From Streptomyces halstedii (GTDB lineage: Bacteria; Actinomycetota; Actinomycetes; Streptomycetales; Streptomycetaceae): DNA of 64,000 bases. The first letter of the stretch is position 1. Each line of letters starts with the position of its first letter. This document shows, piece after piece, positions 1-8,664 of the stretch. The position numbers and the translations under genes are program-made. The stretch covers positions 62,001-126,000 of the forward strand of contig JOAZ01000018.1 in NCBI GenBank assembly GCA_000720535.1, given 5' to 3'. Under the pieces are notes generated by a model that saw only the letters and a program-made list of their open reading frames with translations, did no database searches and was not told the origin of the DNA.

Positions 1-206
1 TTGACCTGCACATTTTTGACGAGCCGTCGGGCGCCGCGGGTGGTGCGCGGAGTGGCACCGGCCGGGGCCTCCAACAAAGTGATGACCCGGGCGGCGGGGT
101 CCCTCCGTTCCGTGGTGGACCCGCACGGGAGTCCCCCGCCGGGGCGGGTGGCCGTCCGGGGGCCTCCGCGGCCTGACGCACCGCCCGCGTGGGCGTGGGC
201 GGGGCG

Positions 207-706
207 TCAGGCGGCGGCCGGTCTGTCCAAGGAGTGGACGGTGACCGGGCCGCCGAAGAGGGTGCCCTCGCGCAGGGGGGTGAAGCCGAGCCGTTCCGCC
301 ACCCGGACCGAGGCGGTGTTCCCGGGGCGGATCATGGAGGTGAGGCGGTCCGTGTCCAGGGTCGCGAATCCCCAGTCCAGACAGGCGCGGGCCGCCTCGG
401 TCGCGTAACCGTGGCCCCACGCCCCGGGCTCAGCGTCCAGCCGAGTTCCACCTCGTCGAAGTCCGCCCAGTGGTTCGGCCCGGTCAGTCCGATGAACTCT
501 CCACTGGACCTCAGCTCCACGGCGCACAGCCCGTGGCCCCGCTGCGCCCACTGCCGCTACACGGCGGCCAGCCGCTCCAGCGCCCGTTCGCGCGAGTAGG
601 CACCGACGAACCGGTTCACTCGCTCATCGGCGTGAAGCGCGACGAACGCGTCGACGTCGTCGGTCCGGAGGGGCCGCAGTGAGAGCCGTTCGGTCTCGAT
701 CGCCCC
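207..706 (-). pseudogene. Decayed GNAT N-acetyltransferase
   Basis: The three pieces read in order on the minus strand match a RimJ/RimL-type GNAT acetyltransferase. The N-terminal part (TERLSLRPLRTDD-VDAF) lies at about 700-560, the middle part (GEFIGLTGPNHWADFDEVEL) at about 520-425, and the C-terminal acetyl-CoA site and tail (GYATEAARACLDWGF...NTASVRVAERLGF) at about 420-210. A TAG stop interrupts the frame at about 558, in the sequence read as LERLAAV-stop-RQWAQ. A frameshift near 420 separates the middle and C-terminal parts. No start codon exists before the N-terminal residues, because the frame meets a TAG five codons upstream. At least three lesions therefore make a product very unlikely. 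The family assignment rests on motif recognition only. Confidence 0.75.
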
Positions 707-1050
707 GCCAGCCTATCCGCGGGGGGCCTCCGGCCGGAGGGCGTACGGGGACGGCCGGGGTGCCGCGCGGTTCGCCGGCGGGCGGTGCCGGGCGCGGGAG
801 CGGGGCCCGCCGCGAGCAGGGTGCCGTCCCGCCGGGAGAGGGGGCGCGCCGCCGGACACGGAGCCGACCGCGCACGAGTAGCGCGGTCCCCGCTCGCGCG
901 ACCCGCACGAGGCGGAGGAAGGACCCGTCCAAAGAGGGGAGCCCCGGGGCCGCCCGTGCACGGGTACGGACCGAGGACGCGGGCTGCCCGTGCACCGGCG
1001 CGGACCGAGGACGGCGGCCGGTGCCGCGTTCCCGCCCCGGCAGGCCCCCC

Positions 1051-1099
1051 TCCGGGCGGCCCTTCCCGCCCGGGTCCTGGGCGGGAAGGGCCGCCCGGA
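1051..1099. repeat. 21-bp perfect inverted repeat, 7-nt loop
   Basis: Bases 1051-1071 are exactly complementary to 1079-1099, with loop GGGTCCT. The stem is almost all G/C and would be very stable as RNA or as a DNA cruciform. No T tract follows on either strand, so it is not a classical intrinsic terminator, although Streptomyces terminators often lack one. It lies about 200 bp before the operon start and could insulate the operon from upstream transcription. Confidence 0.65.
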
Positions 1100-1212
1100 G
1101 GGCCGGGCCCGTGCCGTCGGCCGTGCCGTCCGGTGGACGGGGTCCCGGGACGCCCCTGTCCGCCAGTCCCGGCGTGCCGCGCCCGGGCGCGCGGCAGGGG
1201 CCGGAACGAGTT

Positions 1213-1245
1213 GCGACGTTTGTCGAATGACTGCCCGTACGTCGC
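1213..1245. promoter_or_regulatory. Possible operator/promoter of the catabolic operon
   Basis: GCGACGT at 1213-1219 is repeated in inverted orientation as ACGTCGC at 1239-1245, 50 bp before the first operon start codon. The interval drops in GC relative to its surroundings. The PucR-type protein encoded at the operon end could bind here, but no known PucR box is recognisable. This is inference from position and symmetry. Confidence 0.3.
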
Positions 1246-1294
1246 TCAATAGCATGACGACTCCCCATCAACGAGGAATACGAGGGACGTTCCC

Positions 1295-2479
1295 ATGGCA
1301 GCACATTCGTCACAGGAGACGCGCGCTCTGGCCATGGGAGTCCTGGCCGAGGATCTGCAGTGCTCGGTGACCGTGGCGTGCCGTCTGCGGCAGCGGGGGC
1401 TTGAGCCGGTGATCGTCCGCGATCCCTCGACGGCGGTGGACGGTGCCGACGCCGTCGTCGTCGACCTCGACCTCCACCACGCGGGCCACGCGGCCATGGC
1501 GCTGATCGAGGAGTGGACGAACTGGCTGGATTCGCGGGGGTGTTCGCGGCTGGAGGTCAAGCTCAACGCGGAACTGCGCGGCTCCCCCGACGCCCTGGTC
1601 GCCGGGATCGAGGGGTGTCACGGCGGGAACGGCATCCTGCTGGTGGTCCCCGCCTATCCGACGGCCGGCCGGGTGTGTGTGGACGGGCGGCTGCTGGCCC
1701 CGATGCCGGCGGGCAACGGTCTCGACGTCGATGTGCGCACCGCGGTGCGGATCGAGGACGCCGAAGTCGTGGGCCTGTCGGTGCTGAACCGAGGCGCGGA
1801 GGCGGTCACCGACCACGTCCGCGCGGCCCTGGCGCGCGGTACGCGCCGGTTCGTGCTGGACGGCACGGTCGAGACGCATCTCGGGGCCGCGGCGCAGGTC
1901 GCCTCGCGGCTGCACGAGGAGGGGCACCGGGTGGCCACGGCCAGTACCGGCGGGTGGCTGCGGTTCTATCCCGACCTCGGCCGGGACGGGTTCGTCGTGG
2001 TCGTCACCCCGGCCAACCACGAGACCGACCGGGCCCAGTTGCGGCGGCTCGCCGCCGCCTACGGGACCCGGGCGCTGATGACCACCGCGGCGGAGGCTCT
2101 GCGGTGGGGGCCGGTCGCGGCGCGGCAGGTCCTCGCCTCGCACCGGGTCCTCGCCCTGCACGAGACGGACCGGGACGATCCCGACCGCTGGGTCGTCGCC
2201 GAGCAGCTCGCGCGGGCGGTGCGGGGGCTGCTGGACGTCGCCTCCCAGGGGGACAACCGGTGCCTGGGGGCCGTCGTCAGCGGTGGCCTGACCACGACGG
2301 CGCTCGTGCGGGAGCTGGGGGGCACGAGTCTGAGCGCCGGGCTGGAGCTGGAACCGCTCTGCCCGACGGCCCGTGTCGCCGGGGGCGCGTTCGACGGGCT
2401 GCGCCTGCTGAGCAAGGCCAGCGGCACGGGCTCGGAGGAGACCCTCCTGCGCATGACCCGCCAGATCCTCGGCACCTGA
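1295..2479 (+). CDS. Four-carbon acid sugar kinase family protein (divergent)
   Basis: The 394-aa protein has the layout of DUF1537/four-carbon acid sugar kinases, which phosphorylate threonate, erythronate or related tetronates in the cytoplasm. Family-like landmarks are VLAEDL near residue 16, KLNAELRG near 89, PAYPTAGR near 119, VVSGGLTTT near 326 and a C-terminal KASGTGSEE. Several landmarks depart from the better-known members: the DDLTGA, KxDSTLRG and GGDT motifs are changed here to EDLQCS, KLNAELRG and GGLT. The substrate may therefore differ, or kinase activity may be weakened. ATG at 1295 follows GAGGAATACGAGGGACG. It is the first gene of an operon encoding hydrolases, an allantoicase-like protein and an ABC importer, so it probably acts on a product of that pathway. 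Confidence 0.7.
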   Translation: MAAHSSQETRALAMGVLAEDLQCSVTVACRLRQRGLEPVIVRDPSTAVDGADAVVVDLDLHHAGHAAMALIEEWTNWLDSRGCSRLEVKLNAELRGSPDALVAGIEGCHGGNGILLVVPAYPTAGRVCVDGRLLAPMPAGNGLDVDVRTAVRIEDAEVVGLSVLNRGAEAVTDHVRAALARGTRRFVLDGTVETHLGAAAQVASRLHEEGHRVATASTGGWLRFYPDLGRDGFVVVVTPANHETDRAQLRRLAAAYGTRALMTTAAEALRWGPVAARQVLASHRVLALHETDRDDPDRWVVAEQLARAVRGLLDVASQGDNRCLGAVVSGGLTTTALVRELGGTSLSAGLELEPLCPTARVAGGAFDGLRLLSKASGTGSEETLLRMTRQILGT

Positions 2480-2585
2480 CGCACCCGCCCTTCCCTGCTC
2501 CCATATTTCCGTTCCCCGTTCCCCCGTTCTCTGTTCCCGATTCCTGCTTTCCGTTTTCCGCTCTCCCGTGAAAGGACGTCATCCC

Positions 2586-3185
2586 ATGACCGTCGCGGAA
2601 GCCGGGCGCACCGCGCTCGTCCTCATCGACCTGCAGGGCTCCAACGCCGACCATTCGGTGCATCCGCACACCACGGACACCGTCCTGGAGCGCTGCGTCC
2701 GCCTGATCGAGGCGGCGCGGCGGGCCGGGAGCACCGTCGTGCACGTGCGGACGAGTTTCCTGCCCGACGAGTCCGACTCCCTCGGCGGGCGGCTGCTCAC
2801 CGACATCGAGCGCCCCGCGCGCCCGGTGCGGCGGCCCGGGTGGGACCACTTCCTGCCCGGCATCGAGCCGCTGCCGACGGAGCCGGTGATCATCAAGCGG
2901 AGCTGGAACGCCTTCCACGGCTCCGACCTCGACCTGCAGTTGCGCCGCCGCGGGACCGACACCGTGGTGATGGCGGGCATCTCCACCGGCTTCGGGGTCG
3001 AGGGCACCGCCCGCGCGGCGTTCGACCACGCCTACAACGTGGTCTTCGTGCCGGAGGCGATGTCGGCCTACACCGCCGAGCAGCACGAGCACGCGGTGCG
3101 GGTCATCTTCCCGCAGCTCGGCCGGGTCCGTTCGCTGGACGAGGTCGTGGAAGGCCTCGTCCCCGCCGCCACCGCCGCGTCCTGA
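2586..3185 (+). CDS. Isochorismatase-family hydrolase, nucleophile Cys absent
   Basis: This 199-aa cytoplasmic protein belongs to the isochorismatase/cysteine hydrolase superfamily, which includes ureidoacrylate, N-carbamoyl and oxamate amidohydrolases and true isochorismatases. Asp15 (VLIDLQ) and Lys104 (IIKRSWNAF) of the usual triad are present. The nucleophile position in AGISTGFGVEGTAR is Gly137 instead of Cys, as in isochorismatases that cleave vinyl ethers, so amidase chemistry by the thiol route is not expected. The start was taken at 2586 because AAAGGA lies just upstream; a longer frame from 2568 would bury that site. The gene follows the kinase by about 100 bp and precedes the deacetylase-fold genes. 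Confidence 0.8.
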   Translation: MTVAEAGRTALVLIDLQGSNADHSVHPHTTDTVLERCVRLIEAARRAGSTVVHVRTSFLPDESDSLGGRLLTDIERPARPVRRPGWDHFLPGIEPLPTEPVIIKRSWNAFHGSDLDLQLRRRGTDTVVMAGISTGFGVEGTARAAFDHAYNVVFVPEAMSAYTAEQHEHAVRVIFPQLGRVRSLDEVVEGLVPAATAAS

Positions 3186-3207
3186 GAACCGTGCGAAAGG
3201 ATCAGCG

Positions 3208-4098
3208 ATGGACGAGTTCCTGAGTTACCGGGCCCTGGACCAAAGGGAGCGGCTGCGGCTGCCCGGCGGCAAGCGGGTGGCGGTGAACGTGGTGATGAAC
3301 ATCGAGCACTACGAGTACCTGCCGCCGGAGAACCCGCACCGCGACTACTTCTACCGGGTGCCCGCGAAGCCGGACAATGTCGGCTACTCCTTCCGGGACT
3401 TCGGCAACCGCGCCGGTTTCCGGCGCATGCTCCCGGTCCTGGACGACTCCCCCGTACAGGTCACCTGCTCGCTCAACTGCGAGGTGCTGCGCCTGTATCC
3501 GGAGATCTGCGACGCGATGACCGAGCGTGGCTGGAGCTTCATGAGCCACGGCACCTACAACAGCCGGCTCCTGTTCGGCGAGTCGGAGAGCGCGGAGCGG
3601 GAGTTCTACGACTACACGGTCTCCACCGTGCGGGAGCTCACCGGGTACCGCATGCGCGGCATGCTGGGCCCGTCGTTCAGCGCCACCCCCGCCACCTACC
3701 GCCTGATGGCGGAGGCCGGAATGACCTACACGACCGACTGGTTCGTCGACGACCAGCCGTTCCGGCTGGACGGCCCGCTCGGCGGCGGCCTGGTCGGAGT
3801 GCCCTACTCCCGTGAGGTCAACGACGCCCTGCTGTTCCCGGGCTCGCCGATGTACGGCCTGGACAGCGACTACTTCGCGGCGATCGTGCGGTCGCAGTAC
3901 GAGGTGCTGTCCGAGGAGGCGCAGCGGCACGACACCGCGTATGTGATGACCGTCGCGCTGCACCCCCTCTACATGGGCATCCCGCACCGGATCGGCCACC
4001 TGGCGCAGATGTTCGGTCACCTGGCCGAGCAGGACGACATCTGGTGGACCACGCCGGAGCGGATCGCCGCCCACGTCGATGAGATCGGATGGTGTTGA
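3208..4098 (+). CDS. Polysaccharide deacetylase-fold hydrolase, PuuE type (first)
   Basis: This 296-aa protein looks like the PuuE/allantoinase branch of polysaccharide deacetylases (NodB-like barrel), which open cyclic amides such as allantoin instead of deacetylating chitin. The classical TFDDG motif is missing, as expected for that branch. Visible features are FRDFGNRAGFRRM near residue 69, the metal-site-like SHGTYNSR near 112, the long conserved segment GPSFSATPATYRLMAEAG and a C-terminal TVALHPLYMG. There is no signal peptide, so it acts in the cytoplasm. ATG at 3208 follows GAAAGGATC. Its end overlaps a second, diverged member of the same family, which suggests two related ring-opening or deamidating steps, or a heteromeric enzyme. 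Confidence 0.75.
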   Translation: MDEFLSYRALDQRERLRLPGGKRVAVNVVMNIEHYEYLPPENPHRDYFYRVPAKPDNVGYSFRDFGNRAGFRRMLPVLDDSPVQVTCSLNCEVLRLYPEICDAMTERGWSFMSHGTYNSRLLFGESESAEREFYDYTVSTVRELTGYRMRGMLGPSFSATPATYRLMAEAGMTYTTDWFVDDQPFRLDGPLGGGLVGVPYSREVNDALLFPGSPMYGLDSDYFAAIVRSQYEVLSEEAQRHDTAYVMTVALHPLYMGIPHRIGHLAQMFGHLAEQDDIWWTTPERIAAHVDEIGWC

Positions 4099-5006
4099 CC
4101 ATGCAGCTTGTCAGGCCGCTGCACGAGACCGACGGCGGGCCCCGGCCCGCCGCCAACCGGGGCTGGCCCGGCGGCGCGAAGCTGGGCGTGGTGGTGCTGA
4201 TGCACCTCGACCACGTGCCCGCCCTTCCCGGCCCGGACGCCGGCATCCCGCCGTCGAGCGTGGCGCTGCGGGGCCCGTACCCGCGGATCATGGACGTGCA
4301 CACCACGTCGCAGCACGAGTACGGGCTGCGGGTGGGGGCCTTCCGGATCCTCGACCTGCTGGACGAGTTGCGGATACCGGTGAGCGTGGCGGTCGACGCC
4401 CACAGCGCCCGGCACCGCCCGCGGCTGATGGAGCGGATCGGTGAGTCGGCTGCGGAGTTCGTCGCCCACGGGGTCGACGGGATCAGCATCCTGCACGACG
4501 GGATGGACCGCGAGGAGCAGCGTGCCCATCTCGCCGAGTCGGTCGGCGCGGTGAAGGAGTTCTGCGGGGTCCGCCCGACGGGCTGGAGCGGGCTGGACTA
4601 CGCGCAGTCGACGACGGCCCTGGAGGACCTGGCGGCGCTGGGGATCCGGTGGACGGCGGACTGGCCCAACGACGAGGTGCCCAATGTCCTGGCCACCGCG
4701 CGGGGGGACGTGCTGAACATCCCGGTGTCGATCCACCTCGACGACGTCTTCTCCCATCTCAAGCGCGGCATCCCGATCGAGAAGTGGGCCGACAACATCG
4801 TGTCGTCGGCGCGGGTGCTGCTGGCGGAGGACGCCCTGCGGAACCGGACGCTGGTGCTGGGGCTCCATCCGTGGCTGATCGCCCAGCCGTTCCGATTCGC
4901 ACATCTGCGCGAGGTGCTGCGGACGCTGCGCGGGCTGGACGGGCTGTGGTGGGCGCGCGGCGCGGACGTGGCCGCGCACCTGGACGGGGAGAGGGAGGAG
5001 CGATGA
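4089..5006 (+). CDS. Polysaccharide deacetylase-fold hydrolase, PuuE type (second)
   Basis: This 305-aa paralogue of the preceding gene starts at ATG 4089, inside the end of that gene; ATG 4101 is an alternative. It keeps QHEYGLRVGAFRILDLL near residue 77, the PuuE signature region around the barrel metal site, then VAHGVDGIS near 142 and GWSGLDYAQS near 178. It ends with LHPWLIAQPFR. The two proteins are diverged enough that they probably handle different substrates or form distinct subunits. The stop overlaps the next start (ATGA), indicating translational coupling to the allantoicase-like gene. No secretion signal is visible. Confidence 0.75.
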   Translation: MVLTMQLVRPLHETDGGPRPAANRGWPGGAKLGVVVLMHLDHVPALPGPDAGIPPSSVALRGPYPRIMDVHTTSQHEYGLRVGAFRILDLLDELRIPVSVAVDAHSARHRPRLMERIGESAAEFVAHGVDGISILHDGMDREEQRAHLAESVGAVKEFCGVRPTGWSGLDYAQSTTALEDLAALGIRWTADWPNDEVPNVLATARGDVLNIPVSIHLDDVFSHLKRGIPIEKWADNIVSSARVLLAEDALRNRTLVLGLHPWLIAQPFRFAHLREVLRTLRGLDGLWWARGADVAAHLDGEREER

Positions 5007-5929
5007 ATCTGAACCTGCTCGCGCGGGAGCTGGGCGCCTCGGTGGTGGACTGCTCGGACGAGTTCTTCGGGGCCGCCGACGCGCTGCTGCTGGCCGCCGA
5101 TCCGCAGCGGCCGGGCACCTACGGGCTGCGCGGCGCGGACGTCGACGGCTGGGAGAGCCGCCGGCACAATCCGGCGGACCACGACTGGGTGGTCGTGCGG
5201 GCCGCGCACCCGGGCCGGGTGGACGAGATCGTGCTGGAGACCACAGGGTTCCGTTTCAACGCGCCGCAGCACATCGGCGTCGACGTCGCCGACGCTCCGG
5301 ACGGGCCCTGGCGGGAGATCCTGTCCGGGGCCGTGGTCGAGCCGAACTGCGTGAACACCTATCCGGTGGCCGATCCCGGGGGCTCGGCCGCGTTCGTGCG
5401 GCTGCGCATGTATCCCGACGGCGGGGTGGCGCGGCTGCGCGCGCACGGGGTCGTCGATGTGGAGCGCAGTGTCCCGCCGGCGGGCATCCGCCTGTCGGAC
5501 GTGCGGCTGGGGTGCCGGGTGCGGGCCTCGGAGGGCTCTTTCGGCAGCCCCTGGGCGGTGATCTCGCACGCGGTGCCCACGAGCACCCACGACGGGTGGG
5601 AGACCCCCCGGCGCTCCCGTGCCGACCGGCACTTCGTGGAGCTGTCGTGGCCCGACGCGGTGCGGCTGCACGCGCTCGAGGTGGTCGCCTCGCCGTTTCG
5701 GGGCAACTGCGCGGCCCAAATCGCCGTCGAGGCGCCCGACGGGCCGGCCTGGCGGGAGGCGGGGGTCTTCGACATCACCCCGGGGGCGACCTCGCCGGTC
5801 CGGTTCGCCTCCCCCCTCACCGGCCGGCGCGTGCGGGTGCGCGCGCTGCCGGACGGCGGATTCTCCCGGCTCTGGTTCTACGGTGACCGGCTTTCCCTCG
5901 CACAGACCCACGTTCAGGAGGAACAATGA
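5003..5929 (+). CDS. Allantoicase-like protein
   Basis: The 308-aa product has the two-repeat jelly-roll layout of allantoicase, which hydrolyses allantoate to ureidoglycolate and urea. Each half carries a related segment: VDGWESRRHNPADHDWVVV near residue 48 and HDGWETPRRSRADRHFVEL near 199. Each is followed by a galactose-binding-like beta region ending in VRLRMYPDGG or VRVRALPDGG. Length is slightly below typical bacterial allantoicases (about 330). It starts at 5003 in an ATGA overlap with the deacetylase-fold gene and ends in an ATGA overlap with the binding protein. Together with the PuuE-like genes it gives the operon an allantoin-pathway character, but no urease, uricase or ureidoglycolate lyase gene is nearby. 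Confidence 0.8.
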   Translation: MNLNLLARELGASVVDCSDEFFGAADALLLAADPQRPGTYGLRGADVDGWESRRHNPADHDWVVVRAAHPGRVDEIVLETTGFRFNAPQHIGVDVADAPDGPWREILSGAVVEPNCVNTYPVADPGGSAAFVRLRMYPDGGVARLRAHGVVDVERSVPPAGIRLSDVRLGCRVRASEGSFGSPWAVISHAVPTSTHDGWETPRRSRADRHFVELSWPDAVRLHALEVVASPFRGNCAAQIAVEAPDGPAWREAGVFDITPGATSPVRFASPLTGRRVRVRALPDGGFSRLWFYGDRLSLAQTHVQEEQ

Positions 5930-7599
5930 GGTTCAGACAGACCGGGGTCGCCGCTCTGGCCGGCATGATGCTGCTCGCGTCGTGCTCATGGGGCTCGGGC
6001 GGGGCCAAGGACGACGGGGCGGGCACGGGCGGCGCGAAGGGATCGAAGACCCTCGTCTTCGGTGCCGCGGGCGCTCCCTCCCTCTTCGACCCGTTCTACA
6101 CCTCGGACGGCGAGACCGCCCGGGTGAACAACCAGATGTACGAGGGCCTGCTGAGCCTGGTGCCCGGCACGGCGGACCCGGGTCCGGGCCTGGCCGTCAA
6201 GTGGGAGCAGAGCAAGGACGGCAAACGCTGGACGTTCACGCTGCGCGAGGGCGTCTCCTTCCACGACGGCACGAAGTTCGACGCCGCGGCGGTCTGCGCG
6301 AACTTCGAGCGCTGGTACCGCCAGCCCGAGGTCGCGCGCACCTCGGCGGTCAGCCACACCTGGGTCAACGACTTCGGCGGCTTCGAGGGCGACACCACGC
6401 CGTCGCTGTACTCCGGGTGCGAGACCGGGGGCGACCTGACGGTGGTCCTGCGCCTGAACGCGCCCAGCTCGAAATTCCCGATGATCCTGGCGCACGGCAC
6501 CTACGCGCTGTCCAGCCCGGCGGCGATGGAGAAGTACGACGCCAACGACGTCAAGGCCAGCGGCGAGGGCTTCACCTTCCCCGCGTACGGGCGGCTGCAC
6601 CCGACGGGGACCGGGCCGTTCAAGTTCGTCTCCTACGACGACTCGACGGGCACCGTCAAGCTCGCCCGCAACGACGGCTACTGGGGGGACAAGCCGAAGA
6701 TCGGCGGGATCGAGTTCCGCACCATCCCCGACGAGACCGCGCGCCGCCAGGAGCTGGAGGCCGGGGCGATCCACGCCTACGACCTGCCCGCCCCCCGCGA
6801 CTGGAAGAGCCTGCGGGACAACGGCTTCCAGGTGATCGCCCGGCCGCCGTTCAACGTGATGTACCTCGGGCTGAACGCCAAGACCGTGCCCGCGCTGAAG
6901 GACCTGCGGGTCCGCCAGGCGATCGCCTGGGCGGTCAACAAGAAGCAGATCGTCGAGACGCTGCTGCCCGAGGGCTCGGAGACGGTCTCGCAGTTCGTCC
7001 CGCGCTCCGTCGAGGGCTACAACAAGGACGTCGAGGGGTATCCGTACAATCCCGGCAAGGCCCGCGAACTGCTCGCCGAGGCCGGCCATCCCAAGCTGAA
7101 GATCCAGCTCTGGTACCCCACCGAGGTGACCCGGCCGTACATGCCGGAGCCGAAACGTTTCTTCGATCTGATCAAGGCCGACCTGGAAGCCGTCGGGATC
7201 CAGGTGGAGCCGGTCGCCAAACCCTGGGCGGGCGGCTACCTCAGCGGCCGCGAGGCCGGCGAGGCGCCCGTCTACCTGCTCGGCACCACCGGCCACTACA
7301 ACAGCGCGCAGAACTTCCTGGGGATCCTGTTCGGGGCGGTGGACAACGCCTTCGCCACCGGACTGCTCGGCTTCGGACAGCAGCTCGTCGACGACCTCGA
7401 CGCCGCGGACCGCGAGGCCGACCCCAAGAAGCGGACCTCGAAGTACCTGGAACTCAACCGCAGGATGTCCGAGGACTGGCTGCCGTCGATCCCGATCGCC
7501 AGCAGTCCCTCGGCCCTAGTTCTCAGCAGCCGAGTGCACGGTGTCGTCGCCAGCCCGGTTGGCGGCGAGCCGCTGGCCACCGCCACCTTCGGCGAGTAG
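5926..7599 (+). CDS. ABC transporter substrate-binding lipoprotein (SBP_bac_5)
   Basis: This 557-aa extracytoplasmic solute-binding lipoprotein is of the OppA/DppA type. The N-terminus has a short basic region, a hydrophobic stretch and a lipobox LASC with the lipidated Cys at residue 20. The mature part has the family features: DPFYTSDGETARVNNQMYEGL, KWEQSKDGKRWTFTLREGV, FHDGTKFDAAAV, GTGPFKFVSYD and LRVRQAIAWAVNK. Proteins of this cluster bind peptides, opines, nickel or small amides; here the neighbours suggest a ureido or hydantoin compound. AGGAGG precedes ATG 5926, which overlaps the previous stop. A strong hairpin follows the stop and may keep this mRNA segment more abundant than the permease part. 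Confidence 0.92.
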   Translation: MRFRQTGVAALAGMMLLASCSWGSGGAKDDGAGTGGAKGSKTLVFGAAGAPSLFDPFYTSDGETARVNNQMYEGLLSLVPGTADPGPGLAVKWEQSKDGKRWTFTLREGVSFHDGTKFDAAAVCANFERWYRQPEVARTSAVSHTWVNDFGGFEGDTTPSLYSGCETGGDLTVVLRLNAPSSKFPMILAHGTYALSSPAAMEKYDANDVKASGEGFTFPAYGRLHPTGTGPFKFVSYDDSTGTVKLARNDGYWGDKPKIGGIEFRTIPDETARRQELEAGAIHAYDLPAPRDWKSLRDNGFQVIARPPFNVMYLGLNAKTVPALKDLRVRQAIAWAVNKKQIVETLLPEGSETVSQFVPRSVEGYNKDVEGYPYNPGKARELLAEAGHPKLKIQLWYPTEVTRPYMPEPKRFFDLIKADLEAVGIQVEPVAKPWAGGYLSGREAGEAPVYLLGTTGHYNSAQNFLGILFGAVDNAFATGLLGFGQQLVDDLDAADREADPKKRTSKYLELNRRMSEDWLPSIPIASSPSALVLSSRVHGVVASPVGGEPLATATFGE

Positions 7600-7610
7600 C
7601 CCCACTCCGA

Positions 7611-7642
7611 TGTGGGGCGTACGCCCCGGCGTACGCCCCACA
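7611..7642. promoter_or_regulatory. Intercistronic hairpin between binding protein and permease
   Basis: TGTGGGGCGTACGCC at 7611-7625 is perfectly complementary to 7628-7642, leaving a 2-nt gap that would open to a small loop. It sits 11 bp after the binding-protein stop and 14 bp before the permease start. Such hairpins commonly stabilise the upstream mRNA or reduce read-through, giving excess binding protein over membrane components. This is the only large gap in an otherwise overlapped set of transporter genes. Confidence 0.6.
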
Positions 7643-7656
7643 CCGATTGGACAGAC

Positions 7657-8664
7657 ATGTACAGATTCATCCTTCGAAGGACGGTCCAGGCGGGCGCGAC
7701 GTTCCTGGCGCTGACGGCGATCCTCTTCGTCTGGCTTCGGAGCCTTCCCGGCGGGCCGCTGGACGCGCTGCTCGGTGAGAACGCCAGTCCGCAGGACCGT
7801 GCGAAGCTCGTCGAGTCCCTCGGCCTGGACGAACCGATCTGGACGCAGTACGTCCGCTACCTCGGGCGGTTCTGGAACGGCGACCTCGGGGTGTCGACCG
7901 GCGTGTGGCGAGGTGCGCCGGTGACCGAGGTGCTCCTCACCCGGGCCCCGGCCACGGTCGAACTCGCCCTGTGCGCCCTGGTCATCGGCACGGTCCTCGG
8001 TGTCTCGGTGGGCTACTGGGCCGCGACGCGGCGCGGTGTGTTCGACTTCGCCTTCCTCAGCCTCTCCGTGCTGGGGCTGGCCGTGCCGGTGTTCTTCACC
8101 GCGTTCGTCCTCAAGTACGTCTTCGCGGTCCGGGCCGGCTGGCTGCCCCCGTCGGGCAGGGCCGACCTCCAGGGGGTGATCCCCACACCGACCGGGCTGA
8201 CGCTGTTCGACTCGCTGCTCGCCGGGGACGGGGCCGCCCTGCTGGAGAGCGTGCGGTACCTGACGCTGCCCACGGTCGCGCTGTCGATCATCCCGTTCGC
8301 CGTGATCTTCCGCCTGACCCGGGCCTCCGTCGCCGAGACGCTCCAGCAGGACTTCGTGCGCACCGCGACGGCCAAGGGCCTGCGGAACCGGACGATCGCC
8401 GGGCGCCACGTGCTGCGCAACTCCCTGCTCCCGGTGATCACCGTGATCGGCCTGCAGGCCGGCGGGCTGTTCGCCGGGGCGGTCCTCACCGAGACCGTCT
8501 TCAACTACCGGGGGCTCGGGCAGTCGATGGCACTGGCCTTCACCACCCGCGACTACGCCGTGCTCCAGGCGCTGATCATGGCCGTCGCGGTGCTCTACCT
8601 GTTCGTGAACATCGTCGTCGACATCACCAACGCGCTGTGCGACCCGAGAGTGAGGATGCAATGA
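7657..8664 (+). CDS. ABC transporter permease, DppB type
   Basis: The 335-aa integral membrane subunit of the Opp/Dpp importer has about six predicted membrane helices. It opens with the family start RFILRRTVQAGATFLALTAI, followed by PGGP and the SLGLDEPIWTQYVRYLGR segment. The EAA loop that contacts the ATPases is visible near residues 235-255 (QQDFVRTATAKGLRNRTI). It ends with [16 protein letters not shown], typical of DppB. ATG 7657 was chosen because it matches the family N-terminus; a GTG at 7612 would add 15 residues through the hairpin. The stop overlaps the next start (ATGA). Confidence 0.93.
   Translation: MYRFILRRTVQAGATFLALTAILFVWLRSLPGGPLDALLGENASPQDRAKLVESLGLDEPIWTQYVRYLGRFWNGDLGVSTGVWRGAPVTEVLLTRAPATVELALCALVIGTVLGVSVGYWAATRRGVFDFAFLSLSVLGLAVPVFFTAFVLKYVFAVRAGWLPPSGRADLQGVIPTPTGLTLFDSLLAGDGAALLESVRYLTLPTVALSIIPFAVIFRLTRASVAETLQQDFVRTATAKGLRNRTIAGRHVLRNSLLPVITVIGLQAGGLFAGAVLTETVFNYRGLGQSMALAFTTRDYAVLQALIMAVAVLYLFVNIVVDITNALCDPRVRMQ

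Larger units (their letters stand above)
707..1294. other. Non-coding gap before the operon
   Basis: About 590 bases of very GC-rich sequence lie between the decayed GNAT gene and the first operon gene. The long open frames here are low-complexity Arg/Pro/Gly/Ala translations and are not credible genes. The stretch contains two imperfect copies of a CCCGTGCAC...GGACCGAGGACG segment near 953 and 989, a perfect 21-bp inverted repeat (listed separately) and the presumed operon promoter near its right end. Confidence 0.6.

Noticed and set aside
679-1370. Several overlapping open frames before the operon
   Set aside because: Their translations are Arg/Pro/Gly/Ala-rich low complexity without ribosome binding sites; they arise from the extreme GC content.
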